From positions 412,969 through 476,968 of the forward strand of contig JABVXV010000023.1 in the NCBI GenBank assembly GCA_013365325.1: DNA of 64,000 nucleotides, given 5' to 3'. Under the pieces are notes generated by a model. The model made no database searches, was not told the DNA's origin, and worked only from the letters and a program-made list of their open reading frames with translations. Each line of letters opens with the position of its first letter. Positions within the stretch are counted from its first letter, which is position 1. Origin of the DNA: Dipetalonema caudispina. Its lineage: Eukaryota > Nematoda > Chromadorea > Rhabditida > Onchocercidae. This document shows positions 23,101 through 35,200 of the stretch, one piece after another. A program made the position numbers and the translations under genes.

Positions 23101-26100
23101 TATTTTAGTTGACAAGTAAACGTTTCATGATCGATTGGTTAGAAAAACATCCACGCATCACTAGTATCCAAAATCTTAGAAAAGGAGAACTTGTTTGTGG
23201 TAACATCATCCGGAAACATCAGGAAATGGGATATGTTGTTGAATTAGCCGGAGGCTCAGCTCTTACAGCGCCAGCACGCTTTATACGTCCGATGACACCA
23301 TCGGTGTCAATGCGTAAGTTGTTAATTAGATTAAAAAGCTTCTTTATAAATCCTTTGAATTCATGGTTGTGTGTAATTTTTGTGTTATATCCGACACATT
23401 TTTGAAATTCCTATAGTTTTCATAAAATAATTACTAATTCTTTAGAAGAGCTTCAAATAGGACAGACTGTTGTGGGACGAGTATCATCAGTTAATTTGGA
23501 GAAGAAACGATTTGCTTTAATCTTGGATGTAAGCTTATTGTGATGTTATCACTTTTGTTATTTTAATCCATTATTCATATTTATGAAACTCCACACTACC
23601 ACTTTTTATCTGTTGTACTCTGAATTCATTTTAACAAGTAGAAGAAGTGTCAAGTGTTTTTCAGACACATCTTTGTATACCATCTGGTGCAGAACCTGAT
23701 TATTTTGCACCATCTATGGTACATTATGCTTTGGAAGAACTGAACTGGTTTATAGCAAATAATCCAAACAATTCGCGAGTACCGAAAATCGGAGAATGTA
23801 TCGATGTAAAAGTCATAGAGGTCTTAGAACGCAATGTTGTTGTACAATATGCAGACAACTCAAATTTGAAAGGACACACAATAAATTGCGCTAATATTAT
23901 ACAGGTTTTTTTTTCAGAATGTAGAATAATGTCATGTATATGTGTTTTTTAGTTAATAATTTCATTAGGAAATCGAATGCGTAATGCAGTACCAAAGAAG
24001 TTGCTTTTATCTTTGTTGGGAATTTTTTTTTTTTCGAAAAGATAAGTTTCTACGACTTCTTCCTTTTTCTTAGATAATTTTTACGGATAAACTTTGAATT
24101 TGCATCGAAAATATTCTTCGAAAGATTTTACTAGTTGCTTTTTTCGAAAAATTTTAGAAAGGAAGTTGTGCCAAAGCATTGGTTTTGGATGTCAAATTGC
24201 CGTCCTGTGAATTGGTTCTATTCCTTCTGGATAATGATGTTCAGCATTTGGATGAGGTATACAACAAAAACTGTGGTTGTGAATTGTCATGAAAACACTT
24301 CTTTGCTTATCTTCTTGCCAATAAATTAAATTAGTGCAAAGAATATTCTGGATATCAGTCTTTTAGTGTAGTTTGGTGAACTAGTCGGTTAAGTTGTGAT
24401 TGTAAGTTGCTTGGGAAGCAGTATTTTGCCTTTTTTGCAGGGGCAAGAATTTATTTAATTCATCTGCTGTAAATTGAATGGTATTTTTTGTCCAAAACTT
24501 GGTTTCTGTTACAGTTGAAACTAGTATTTAATTTTTCAGCAATAGTTACTGAATTTTTGGTAAAATTTTGCAGAAGGAACTGCAATTATTGTGCAGTAAA
24601 AAGAAATTCGATGCGAAGATATGGTTGTACAAAAGAGAACATGCAATTGCGACAGTAGAAACTAAAAAATCGGCTTTTGTAGTTTATATTCCGATAAGAA
24701 TACATCCGAATGTGAATATTATTTCTGCAAAGTTAGGTAAGCCCTAACTAAGTATGAAAAGTCCTGCTTTAATTCCCTCAGACTTTTTTCGGCTATTCAT
24801 AAACTTGTTACATTAAAAAGAATGTGATCATGGATAGTGATTGTGTTGAACTTCTGTAATGTAGTGTAGTTAGAATTATAAGTAATGGGTCCACGTATCT
24901 TAAAATAGAGAAAGTAATTATTTTGTTCGGCTTGTTTCATGTTGAGCTTGACTTGTCAACTAAGAAAAATAGCTTATGAAGATTCGTAACCATTGAAATT
25001 AAGACATATAGGGGAGATAGGACGGAAAAGTGTGGTCATTACCGCTGCTCACCGTGATCGTAAAACAATTAAAAGTAAGAAGTTGATTTTAAAGGCAGTA
25101 CAGCGTTGATAAGAATGATTGTAGATGGAAATAACGATGAATGCACAGTTATACCCAAGCTCGTTGCTGGAAATGTTATGATTGGAACTGCAATGGAAAC
25201 ATTGAAGAAACACGGATTAACTCATATGGAATATAAAGTACTGTTATTTTATTAATATTTCCTACTAAAATTTAAAAAGTGCAATTTCATATATATTAGT
25301 AAATTGTACTATGTATTATAATCCACTAGAAAACATTCTTCTGGATGGCGAAATTTTCTTTTTAAATTACTTCTTCGGCGAACTTTCTTGTTTGCTATCT
25401 GTTTTTTAGACACCCATGAAGCCAGTAGTAAAAAAAAAGTTGAAGCAGTTTGAGATTTATCCAGCAAAAGTTATGGGAATGTGGTCCAAAGGTGATTTAT
25501 ACAACGCTGTTGAATTGCAGCTGCCCGATGGTAGTATCGGTAAGAATTTTCTTCATTTCTTTGACATCACCGAAATGACTAATTTTCCATTGCGTTAGCA
25601 AATGTTACATGCTTCAGCTTCCCTTTCCTCTATTCTTGTGGTACTTATCTGTGCCCATGAAAATTTATAGATTTTTGTAACAAATGTAGTCCCAATAAAA
25701 TGTCATTTGTTCATCGTAAATTTACATTTTAGGACGTTTGCATGCATCGGAATTTGATGAAAGCTTCTTGAGCCAAACTTCTCAGCCAGTTCAAATTTTT
25801 TTGAAGAAAAGGAAAAATAAAACAATCAACGTTAAAATTATGTGTTTTACGAAGTTGAAACAAAAAATGGAGAAGTTGGATCTTTCTAAACCGAAGGGAA
25901 AGATGGTACAAAAAGGCAAAAAAATGGTTGTTGTAAGTTGTTTTTTCTTGGCTTCGTTTTTGTTGATTCATATTTGGTTTAATAATAAGTGTGGTACCAA
26001 CAATAAGACAGCCAATTGATTTACACGATAGACTCTAAGTTTCAGAAGTCATCTGGAAGAAAAATAGCCTTGACGTTTCTTAGCAACGCTAATTTTATAC

Positions 26101-29100
26101 TGTTTCTGAATAAATGAAATGTTCAAATCGGCTTGGAAAATGTTCTTCAAAATCAGACGTTAAATGAAAAATATTTAAGTGCACCAAAAATTTAAGGAAA
26201 AATTTACGGAACTCATCACATAAGGTGGAGTAAAGCAACTTGTATAAAACATATATCGTGAGATTTGTTTGCTAGCGGCGTTTGTAATTTTCATTTTAAG
26301 TTAGCAAGAAACATATATTTTTAGGTGACACGTCTGGCAGAATGTACAATGAAAACTTGGAAATTAAATGAAACGAAAAGAAAGCAATCACTGCTGGGAT
26401 ATCCACAAAGTTATGTGCATGGGTCGTTAATTCCTGTTTTTGTATGTAAGGGACCTCATGTTGGAGTGGTTAGGGTGGAAGTTAGTCCACTTTGGAATGG
26501 TGTCATCCGGAAGCAAAATTTGTACGATGAAAATCTGGTATGTTTACATTATTTAAAGTCTAAAAAATGAAACATAAACTAACGGATCAAAAATAACATC
26601 GAGAATTATCGTATGATGTTATGAGCTTATTTTTTGCTGAAATGTATCAATCTAAAATATGTTTCAGATAAATAACCCAACAAATGATGCGTCAGCATTA
26701 GTTGATATTGATTTTGAACCCGGTGAAAAGTTAACTGCACAAGTTATCGGAGTGAATGTTTACAAGAATGGACGTGGTAAATTGAGACATCGAAAATGTT
26801 TGGAAATGACTTTGAAAGAAGCGCGAAAGGTTATTTTGTAGTGTGCTGGATTTTTTTTTTTTTTTTTTCTAGTAAAGTTATTATAGACAAATTATGATAT
26901 TCTTAAATGAAAGGTCGAATTTTCTATGATTTGAAATCTAAATTTTTCGAAATATACATGAAAAACTTCCAGAATTCATTGTTTTTTCGAGAAAATTCTA
27001 TGCAGAATCGAAATTTGCAGATATTTGAACATGGCGAGCATGTGACGGGACGAGTTATTGGTATTACACAGTCACCAAGTAGCGTTATATTGGAACTGAC
27101 CAATAATCAACGAGCTGTTCTTACTTTGACTGGTATTACTGATAATTATCTAAAAGCACATGAAGCTATAAAGAGTTATGAGTTAAATCAGGTATTGTAA
27201 TTCCTTTTTTCCATACATATAAAGAATTTTTTTCCTCATGATGAGGACTTTAAATGATTGCAAATTACGATGAAACTTTTGAAACGAACACCCTGAGGCT
27301 AAAATTTGGAAGTTTTTTTTTCACTTCAATGTTCTTTGATACGTTCGCATTTCTTTGCTTGTTTGAATTTTTCACAGCATATTGAAAATTCAGATTTATA
27401 ATGTTCAACTTTTACGTTTTGATGGTGATAAGGGTAGATGGCTTGCTATCACGGAGTCACGCTCAAATTTTTTGAAAAATTCGGAAAATATGCTATATCG
27501 AAGTGGAACTGATCTTGAAGTAAAGTTTGGTGCTACAGCAATTGTATTTCTTTATGTTTAAATTGATTGTATTGTTTTAATTTTGTTATGAAAAATTGAA
27601 TTTTAACCATTGCTGCTTCTTATATCTTTCGTTTTGAATTGAAGAACAACAGCAAAAATAGGATTCACCTGTAACAGGTGAATAACAACAGGCACTGCCT
27701 TTATACTTTTTCCAAATTCCTCTTACTTTTGTTGTTGTTTTGTAATGATTTCATTTTTATTAGTTTCTCATTATTCTTTCAGTACAATTATGAGTGTAAT
27801 AATTTTTGCTTATAGCATGATTGTAAAATCGTGACTTCATTTCAGATCGGTTCAAAGCTTCAAGCTTTCGTAACTTCAACATCTGATGATGCTCATATCT
27901 TTGTCGAAGTCAGTCCTGGTATTGCTGGTTGTGTCGTAAAATGCAAGAAGTACACTAATTCCACGTTTTAAATGTTTTGTTGGGATTTTTTCTTAATTTT
28001 ATACATATATATACATTTAGGCTTTCTTGCTGCATGTAAAAGTCTGAAACTAATTCAAAATCAGGAATAAAGCATTGAAGACATAATTTCAAAGGTCATT
28101 TATATGACAGAAGTAATTGGCAATTTTTACTGAATTGAAAGAAAAAGGGAAAGTTATTGAACAGCTAAAGCGATCAGTGTTAAAACTAAAGTGATTATTT
28201 AAACACAAGTGAAATAATTATGAACATTACGAATTGAAGTATCAAATGAGAAATTTTTTAGATTGTCGTTAAAACCCGATGATTTGATTACAGTCCGTGT
28301 TAGTCACGTCTTTCCGGATGGTGGCCTGAAAGTAGAATTTGTTGATTTAATTGCGGAAGGTTGCAAAGATGAAGTTCGTGTTGACTTTTTTTCTTATTTC
28401 AAATGAGTTTTTGGTTTTTATTTTTGTGTTCGTATCTTATTAAGCCTTTCTTATTCTTGGTTATTATTCTTGAAACAAATTTTCGATGTTTTCTATTGTA
28501 TTATTTTAATGAATTATGAAGTGCTTTAAATACGAATATTTTAAAGAAACCACGGAAGAGGTTCATAAGTGTTGGATCTGGATCTGATATCGCAGTTGAT
28601 TTACCGCGAAAGAAATCGAAATCAGCTGGTTATGTGACAACATATTCGAAAGAGAATGAACCGCCGCAAGTTACGCTTGTTGAAGCAAAAGTAGGAATTG
28701 TCTTCGAAGGAACTTCATAATATTGAATTGTTTTCCTTTGTTGGATATGCCATACGTCACGTCATTTAGACTTTGGTTGAAGGATTCGTTACTTTTGCTT
28801 AAAACTCAAAGCTTTAACTAATTTATAGCTTGGATTCTTTTTTCTTTGATTTCAGTTGCCTGAACCAGGTTTGGACTGGTCTTTAAAAGGCTTTACACCA
28901 GCTGAATTTGCGACAGTTGGACAACTTGGTGAAAAGGTGGATGTTCTAGCTGGTACTTTAATGGCGAAAGATGAATCCATTGCTAATAATATTGAAATGC
29001 GAAGCACGCCAAAAAGTTTGGAAGTTTTAAAAAGTAATTTTCTCATCGTGGGTTTCACGTTATATCCAATTTTAATTCTCATCATGTCGGAAAAGTTTCA

Positions 29101-31544
29101 GTTTTTGAGCATGTCTGATGTTTATTGTCTGTGTGCCAATGAGGCAGTTGAGTAACTTTCGAATGGCACGAATTAAATAAATACGAGTTTTTCGAGTTTT
29201 CGAGTTTTGAAGTCGTTTTTTTTTTTTTTTTTGTTTTCTTTTTCAGTAATAAATGCAGAAATTTTCGAGCTTGGAAATGTTTTTTAAATTGTGTGTCATT
29301 TGTTGTAGCTAAAGAGGAGCTTCAAATAGAAGAGGAAAAGAAATTAGTGAATCGTGAGCGAAAGATTCTTGAAACGAATTGGATCCCAGATGACACAAAT
29401 GATTTTGATCGTCTAATTGCTGGTACACCCAATTCGTCGCTCTTGTGGATCCGGTATGTTTAAATTTGTTTTTTGTGGCTTCTTAGAGGATGTCCGCTTA
29501 GAAAATTTTTTGCAGATGAAAAGACTGCTCTGTAATACGCTGAAATCGAATCGTTGTTTTATGTTTTAATGGAGGAAGAAATTCCCAGTATAAGTTAATT
29601 CTTTTTACTAGTACTGTTATAGGTACATTACATTCTTTCTGGAACGAAATAATATAGAGAAGGCAAGGGCAGTTGCAGAGCGAGCACTTTCAGTTATCAA
29701 TTTCAGGTCAATTATTTGTATCATTACTAATATTGGGAGATAATGCTATATAACACGAAGATTTTGATTTGGAGCTGTTTGAGATCTCTTCTGAATAATT
29801 TCATGTAAGAAATAAAGGAAAATAAATATAATCTGAGCAAAATATAAACATGTAATTTGTTAATTTCTTTTTGCTTTAGAGAAGAAGATGAAATTTTCAA
29901 TGTTTGGACAGCATATCTCAATTTAGAGGGAAATTTCGGTACTAGCGAATCATTGAAGGCAGTTTTCGATAACGCTATCAGAAATACTGATTCTTTGAAA
30001 ATGTATAAGCAAATGGTGAAAATATATCAAAATCTCGGAAAAATGCAGGTCTGTTTGATGCGTATTTATTGGATGTTTTAGATTTTGATAGTAGTGAGTA
30101 ACTTGTTGTTGGTTCATTGTTTTATAAGGAGTTAAAAGTATCTGTAGGGAATTGTTATATTATCGAAAAAGCAAAATCTTTTTTGTGGGACTTCGTTCTA
30201 AAAAACAGTTTGAAATAATGATTGCATTTAAAAAAAAAAAAATCCTTTGGGAGAAGATTTTAGTGTATGATTTACTGGAAAATAGAATGTTTTTATTCCA
30301 AAATTTTATTCAATCTTACTATTGGGATTACAGATACAGAGGTTATTGCAGGAAACGGATGATTTACTGGACGAAATGTTGAGACGGTTTCGTCACGATG
30401 ACTTGGATGTTTGGTTCATTTATGGACAACACTTGCTGGAAACAAAGCGCCCAGATAAAGCAAGGAGTTTGATGAAGAAAGCGGTCAATTGTTTACCTCG
30501 GAAATACCGTAGGTTTTATAATCATCTGAAAGAATTCCAGTTTGTCGAACAAAGTAATGTAAAATTGTTGCTTTATTTTTATTGCCGTTATTTCTTATTA
30601 TAGCAGTTAAGAAATATCTATCAGTAATAATATCTTCTTTCTGGGCATGTCAGCATTGCAGATCCGTGGGCGCATATTATTTCAGAATATGAAGATTTAG
30701 TTTTTTTATCATAAAACATAAACTGTAAGTTGTAGCAATGAAGTGATTGTAAAAGATGGCATATGTATCAGATGATTTATTTGACTTTTTTCTTTGAATT
30801 CAATTTTAGACGTGACAATTTTGAGCCGTTTTGCACAACTAGAATTCAAATTCGGTGATATGGAACAAAGTAAAACAATTTTTGAAAATATTTTAAATTC
30901 ATATCCGAAAAAAACTGATGTCTGGACAGTTTACATTGATCTACTCATCAAGGCTGAAAAAATCGAAGATGCAAGGTGTGTTTTATGTTTGAAAAATAGC
31001 AGTCCTTAGTAGTTAATTTGTATCATTTTTTGGTATAAGTGTGAAAATGATTTTAAAAAAATTCGCAAAAGATTTGTTTCAGGCAATTACTTGAACGAGT
31101 CACTACACTAAAATTATCTACCCATAAAATCCGGTTATTTTTCAAGAAATGGGATGATCTGGAGCAAAGGCATGGTGATGAGAAACAGCAGAATAATGTC
31201 TGTTTTGTTTGAACTTTGCAAAAAATTAGAGTCCTAAAATGAATCAAGAAGTCATCGAATGAGGTTAAGACTGAGATGAAAAATATGTAAACTGGAGTTT
31301 CTTTTACTGTAGATACTTGAAGAAATGAAGAAAACGATAAAATCAACATTATAAAGTTATGAAACCTCTTCTGATATTTCGCAGTTTTTTATTTAATTTT
31401 TTGAATTCTATGTTGCATAGTTACTTCCAGATTAAATATAGACATGGACATTGTAATAACTTATTAATTTTTTTTATTTTTCAGGTTAAAAAACGAGCAT
31501 TACAGTATTTACAAAGTGTTACGGAACTCATGACTGAAACATAA
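17171..31544 (+). CDS. PDCD11: RRP5/PDCD11 ribosome-biogenesis protein (S1 repeats plus HAT repeats)
   Basis: I rebuilt 36 exons in unbroken phase, 1772 residues (human 1871, yeast about 1729): 17171-17260, 17987-18164, 18603-18740, 18847-18992, 19158-19317, 19629-19810, 20160-20298, 20649-20761, 21084-21237, 21589-21838, 22000-22111, 22426-22551, 22761-22904, 23109-23313, 23446-23528, 23665-23904, 24158-24256, 24574-24736, 25095-25237, 25410-25539, 25733-25932, 26325-26537, 26668-26829, 27021-27191, 27394-27519, 27846-27949, 28262-28373, 28547-28690, 28856-29033, 29309-29453, 29623-29706, 29880-30048, 30334-30508, 30810-30975, 31083-31197, 31485-31544. The N-terminal DFPR motif is conserved. 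Many S1 RNA-binding folds fill residues to about 1400 (for example GEKVTAKVESVLAKGLFVKI). From about 1469 the HAT half has TPNSSLLWIRY, KARAVAERAL, RFAQLEFKFGD and YPKKTDVWTVYIDLL. RRP5 is needed for 18S and 5.8S/25S pre-rRNA cleavage in the nucleolus; let-716 is the C. elegans counterpart. Confidence 0.94.
17334..17640 (+). repeat. Degenerate GAT/AAT-rich simple repeat in RRP5 intron 1
   Basis: Runs of GATGAT, GATAAT and GTGATAA-type words are scattered through this stretch. It is low-complexity intronic DNA with no open frame of note. Confidence 0.6.
27663..27683 (+). repeat. Short palindrome with paired CACCTG/CAGGTG boxes
   Basis: ATTCACCTGT and ACAGGTGAAT flank a single A, giving a 21-bp near-perfect palindrome in an RRP5 intron. 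It contains two inverted E-box-like words. A function is not shown. Confidence 0.6.
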
Positions 31545-32248
31545 TTATTATTTAGTAACACTCGTTGCTCTAAGTTTCATTTTATATGGACCGTTGTCAA
31601 TGTTTTCCGAAGTTTTTGGCGTCGTATATGTTATGATTGGCAAACGGATACTTTAATTCGAATCTAATTCTAAAAAATCAACTTCGGGGAATTCATGATT
31701 AAGAAGAATGGTTCATTCTTTATCGGCTTTACTCGTTTTTTGTATATACATAACTACTGCTGTCATCTACCAATCATTGTTGTTACAAATTCACAAATGC
31801 AATTGTCGCTATATTGTTATTACTATGTTGCTGTTATTGTTTTTCTTTTTGTTGGTCAATTTGAGTGAAATATTTCGAATAAATTGCTCATTTTATTTTC
31901 CTTCCACATGTACATCATTGCTGTTTGATGGATTATTCGGTTTCTTACTGTCACTTTATCGTTTATTTTCTATGATTTGATTGCAAATTTCGTCATTCGT
32001 CATAAGTAAATCGGGGAGAAACTATCAGTTCATTTTTCTGCTAGTTCAAAACTGTACTCGGAGTGGAGCTTCATTATACATGGGAACTAATGTATATCAT
32101 GAATTATAACTTTAAGATCGATCATTTAATGTCATCAGGTTTTTTCATACTTTGGTTAAGCTTCCAAATTATTGTGTTTATGATCTTATGATCTAAACTG
32201 GTGTGGTCTTAAATATTAAAAAATATGAAGTATTTGTAGAGATTCTAA
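31545..32248. other. Intergenic, RRP5 3' UTR to coiled-coil gene
   Basis: AATAAA lies at 31878-31883. TATTTGTAG ends at 32239, 9 nt before the next ATG, and may be a trans-splice acceptor. The gap of 704 bp on the same strand would fit two separate genes or a loosely spaced operon. The open frame at 31708-31980 is hydrophobic T-rich sequence and was not accepted. Confidence 0.55.
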
Positions 32249-35200
32249 ATGAATACATATGTTCAACAACTGAAAGAAGAATATGAAAAACGTCTTCGCG
32301 GTAATACTTTTTAATCTTCTATTCATCTGTTAAATAAGCAGAATTAATAGGTGGTACTGAAGAACAGTAATTGGGTTGATGACATTGTAATAAAGCATTT
32401 TTGGTAATCATTACTGAATCAAAAATGTTAAAAGTTATAGATTGAATCCGTATTTTATTATAATAGCTAGAATATATATAAGTGAATAAGTTACTTAATA
32501 CAGTACAGTTTGTATAAAATTTTTAGGGCTCCTTCCTGAATTTAATGATGATTTCGAACTGTTAAAGAGTATAATTTTCAAATTCAAAAATGGGTAAATT
32601 TATCGCTTGAAAAAAATAATTCAAATTAATTTGTTAAAATATTGTAACTCAGGAAAAGACATTCGTTAATTTTGTAGTATCAGAACGATCGCTGCATGGT
32701 GAAAAAGAAAGACGGCGACAGCTTGGTTTTCATTGCAAACAACTTGAGGCACAGTTGCGGAAAGTTCAAAGAGACAATGAAAGTATGGGGAAGCAGTTGA
32801 AAATGATGAGGAAATGCACATCGTGTTCACATCTCGGTAATATTTTTTTTTAATTTAACTTATTTATTTGCAAGTGTTGCATATGAATTTCTCAATGGCT
32901 TATGTTCAAGTTATCAGTTTTTTCTGTTGAATCTTATATAGAAAAATAAAATTCCCGAATTTACTTCATTTTAGATCAGCGCAGTAAAAGTTACAACGCT
33001 TTAAACGAGCTACTGCGTGGATCTGTGGCTGCTTTGGAACCAGATGTTGTTGCATCAGTTAGTGCTCCGACTCACAATGACGAATTGAAAGCTGTTAAAA
33101 TTTCGAATAACAATCTTCAGCAGTGTGTCGATAAGTTGCAGAATATGGTGAGAAAATAACTTGAGTTTCATTTCAGATCTTGTCAGATTTCTTAATTGAA
33201 TGTAAAAGTTTGAAGCAAGCCATTTTTTCCGGGTTTAAAAGCATTTCGATTTTTACCAGGAGTGAATAACGCCATATGAGTAATTTTTATTTCATTTTCC
33301 TTTTTTATAGCTATTACAAAAGGGACGTGAAGCTTTGGCCGCGGAAAAATATTATAATGACGCAATTTCGGAACGCGAACAGCAAATATCTAGACTTCAG
33401 AAAGAGGTTTTGTTTTCTCACTTGACTTTTCTTTATTTTGATTGATTTGAGAACATGATTTATGTGTATCGACGACATTATTCAGATGTCATTGCGACAC
33501 TTTCTATCTGTGCTTATAGTTACCAATGATTTGTCGACTTTTACTGAACTTATTGAAAATCTAAAAGTTAATTTTAACAATGAAAATCTTCTACTGTGCT
33601 GTTGTAGTGAACTTAATTATGTATTTTAATTTGAAGTTTATTGTTTTTCAAATATTCAACTATGCAGGAAAACGATAGGTTATGATTATTGACTTATTAA
33701 ACCGTTGATTAACTTTAGAAACAGCAATGAAGCACGAAAGTAGCACTGTATTTCCTGCATTTAATAATTTATTACTTAAGAAAAAAAATAAGTGTTTCAG
33801 CTTGAAGAGCGATGGAGAGGGGTTTCTACGCAATCAGCTGTAAGTGTTGAACTGAGCTAAAATTTGGAAGTTAAAAAATTTTAAAGTGGATTGAAAGTGC
33901 AGTTTGTGAATCATTTTGCACTGCTATCAAGTAGAACTAATCAGCGATGTATCTCATTATTATCTGCTGGGAAATTCATTTTATATGTAATGCTATGCTT
34001 GATTTTGCGCTGAAATGCATTGTGATAAAAAAGAAATATTATATTGAGAAGTTTTTTCCATAGTAATTGGTAATTGGGTGTTCAACAGAACAATGACTAT
34101 TTGAAAGTACACGTAAGTTCAGAAGTGATTTAAACTGTAATAATTTAATTTATAAAGCTTCGATTTGAAGTTTTCCAACATCATGGAACTTTAAAATATT
34201 TGTTACAGGCTAATCAGCAGATAGCAACGAAACTGAAAGTGTTACTGAGGGTTGGTGTTGTATTAATTTCTTCTCAAGGTTTGAATGTTGAGAAAGTTTC
34301 TTATTAAATCGTGTGATTTATTTAAATTTGAAATCTTAAATGAAAGATTTGCGAATTTCTTTTTTTCTAGGAGAGAACCGAATTATTAAATCGAATAAAT
34401 CGTTTGGAGAAAGAAAATAAAGAAAATTATGATGTTGTACATAATGAACCACAAAAGTGAGTTTATCCCGGTTTGTATAGTTATACTTATTACAAATTTT
34501 GTAAGTCTGTATTAAATTTTATTAGCTTTTGTGCTTTATCCGATAATTAGAACAGTGGTTTAGTCGAATGCTGAAAAAATTGGTTTTTAGGAATTTGATA
34601 TGAAATAGATTTTTAATTAGGAGGAGAAATTTATTAGTATTAAGTCGCGTTTCATTCTGCAGCACTGGTAATCCGGCAATTAACCCAGAAGTTTTTGAAA
34701 CCGATGTTAATCCATACTGTGAGTATTGCCGAAATCGAGTGGAAAGTTGGAACAGAATGTTAATTCTTAATTCTTTTCAGAACAAAGCATTTTTTTTTAA
34801 CATTTGTGTATGTGAAGTATTATTCTCTTACCGAACTGTTTTGAGAGAAGGCTTTCCTATTTTTTTACATATTTGCCTTTCAATACCTGTATTTTTGGTC
34901 TATTTTAGAAGTGTCAAGTTCCAGAAATGACATTTATTGATTGTACAATTTGCATTTGATATTGTTATTCCAGGATGAATAGGAAAGAAATGGATTTCAC
35001 CGGTCTTGTGAATACCGATCGGAGTGATTCAAGTTGGTTGAAACAAAAAGAAATGGCTGAGGAGAAGACTCATGTATACTCTATATTTACTAGTGGTAGT
35101 TTAGCTGAGAAAGTTTTACTATTGTCAGTTGCTGAAAAGTGTTAGCAGATTCGCAAATTATACTTTTCACTTTTTAAGGCTTGATAGACCAATAGGGATT

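Noticed and set aside
25011..25094. Extra RRP5 exon beginning at a GATAG acceptor near 25018
   Set aside because: It would leave a 20-nt intron, too short to splice. Joining 24736 directly to 25095 gives correct phase.
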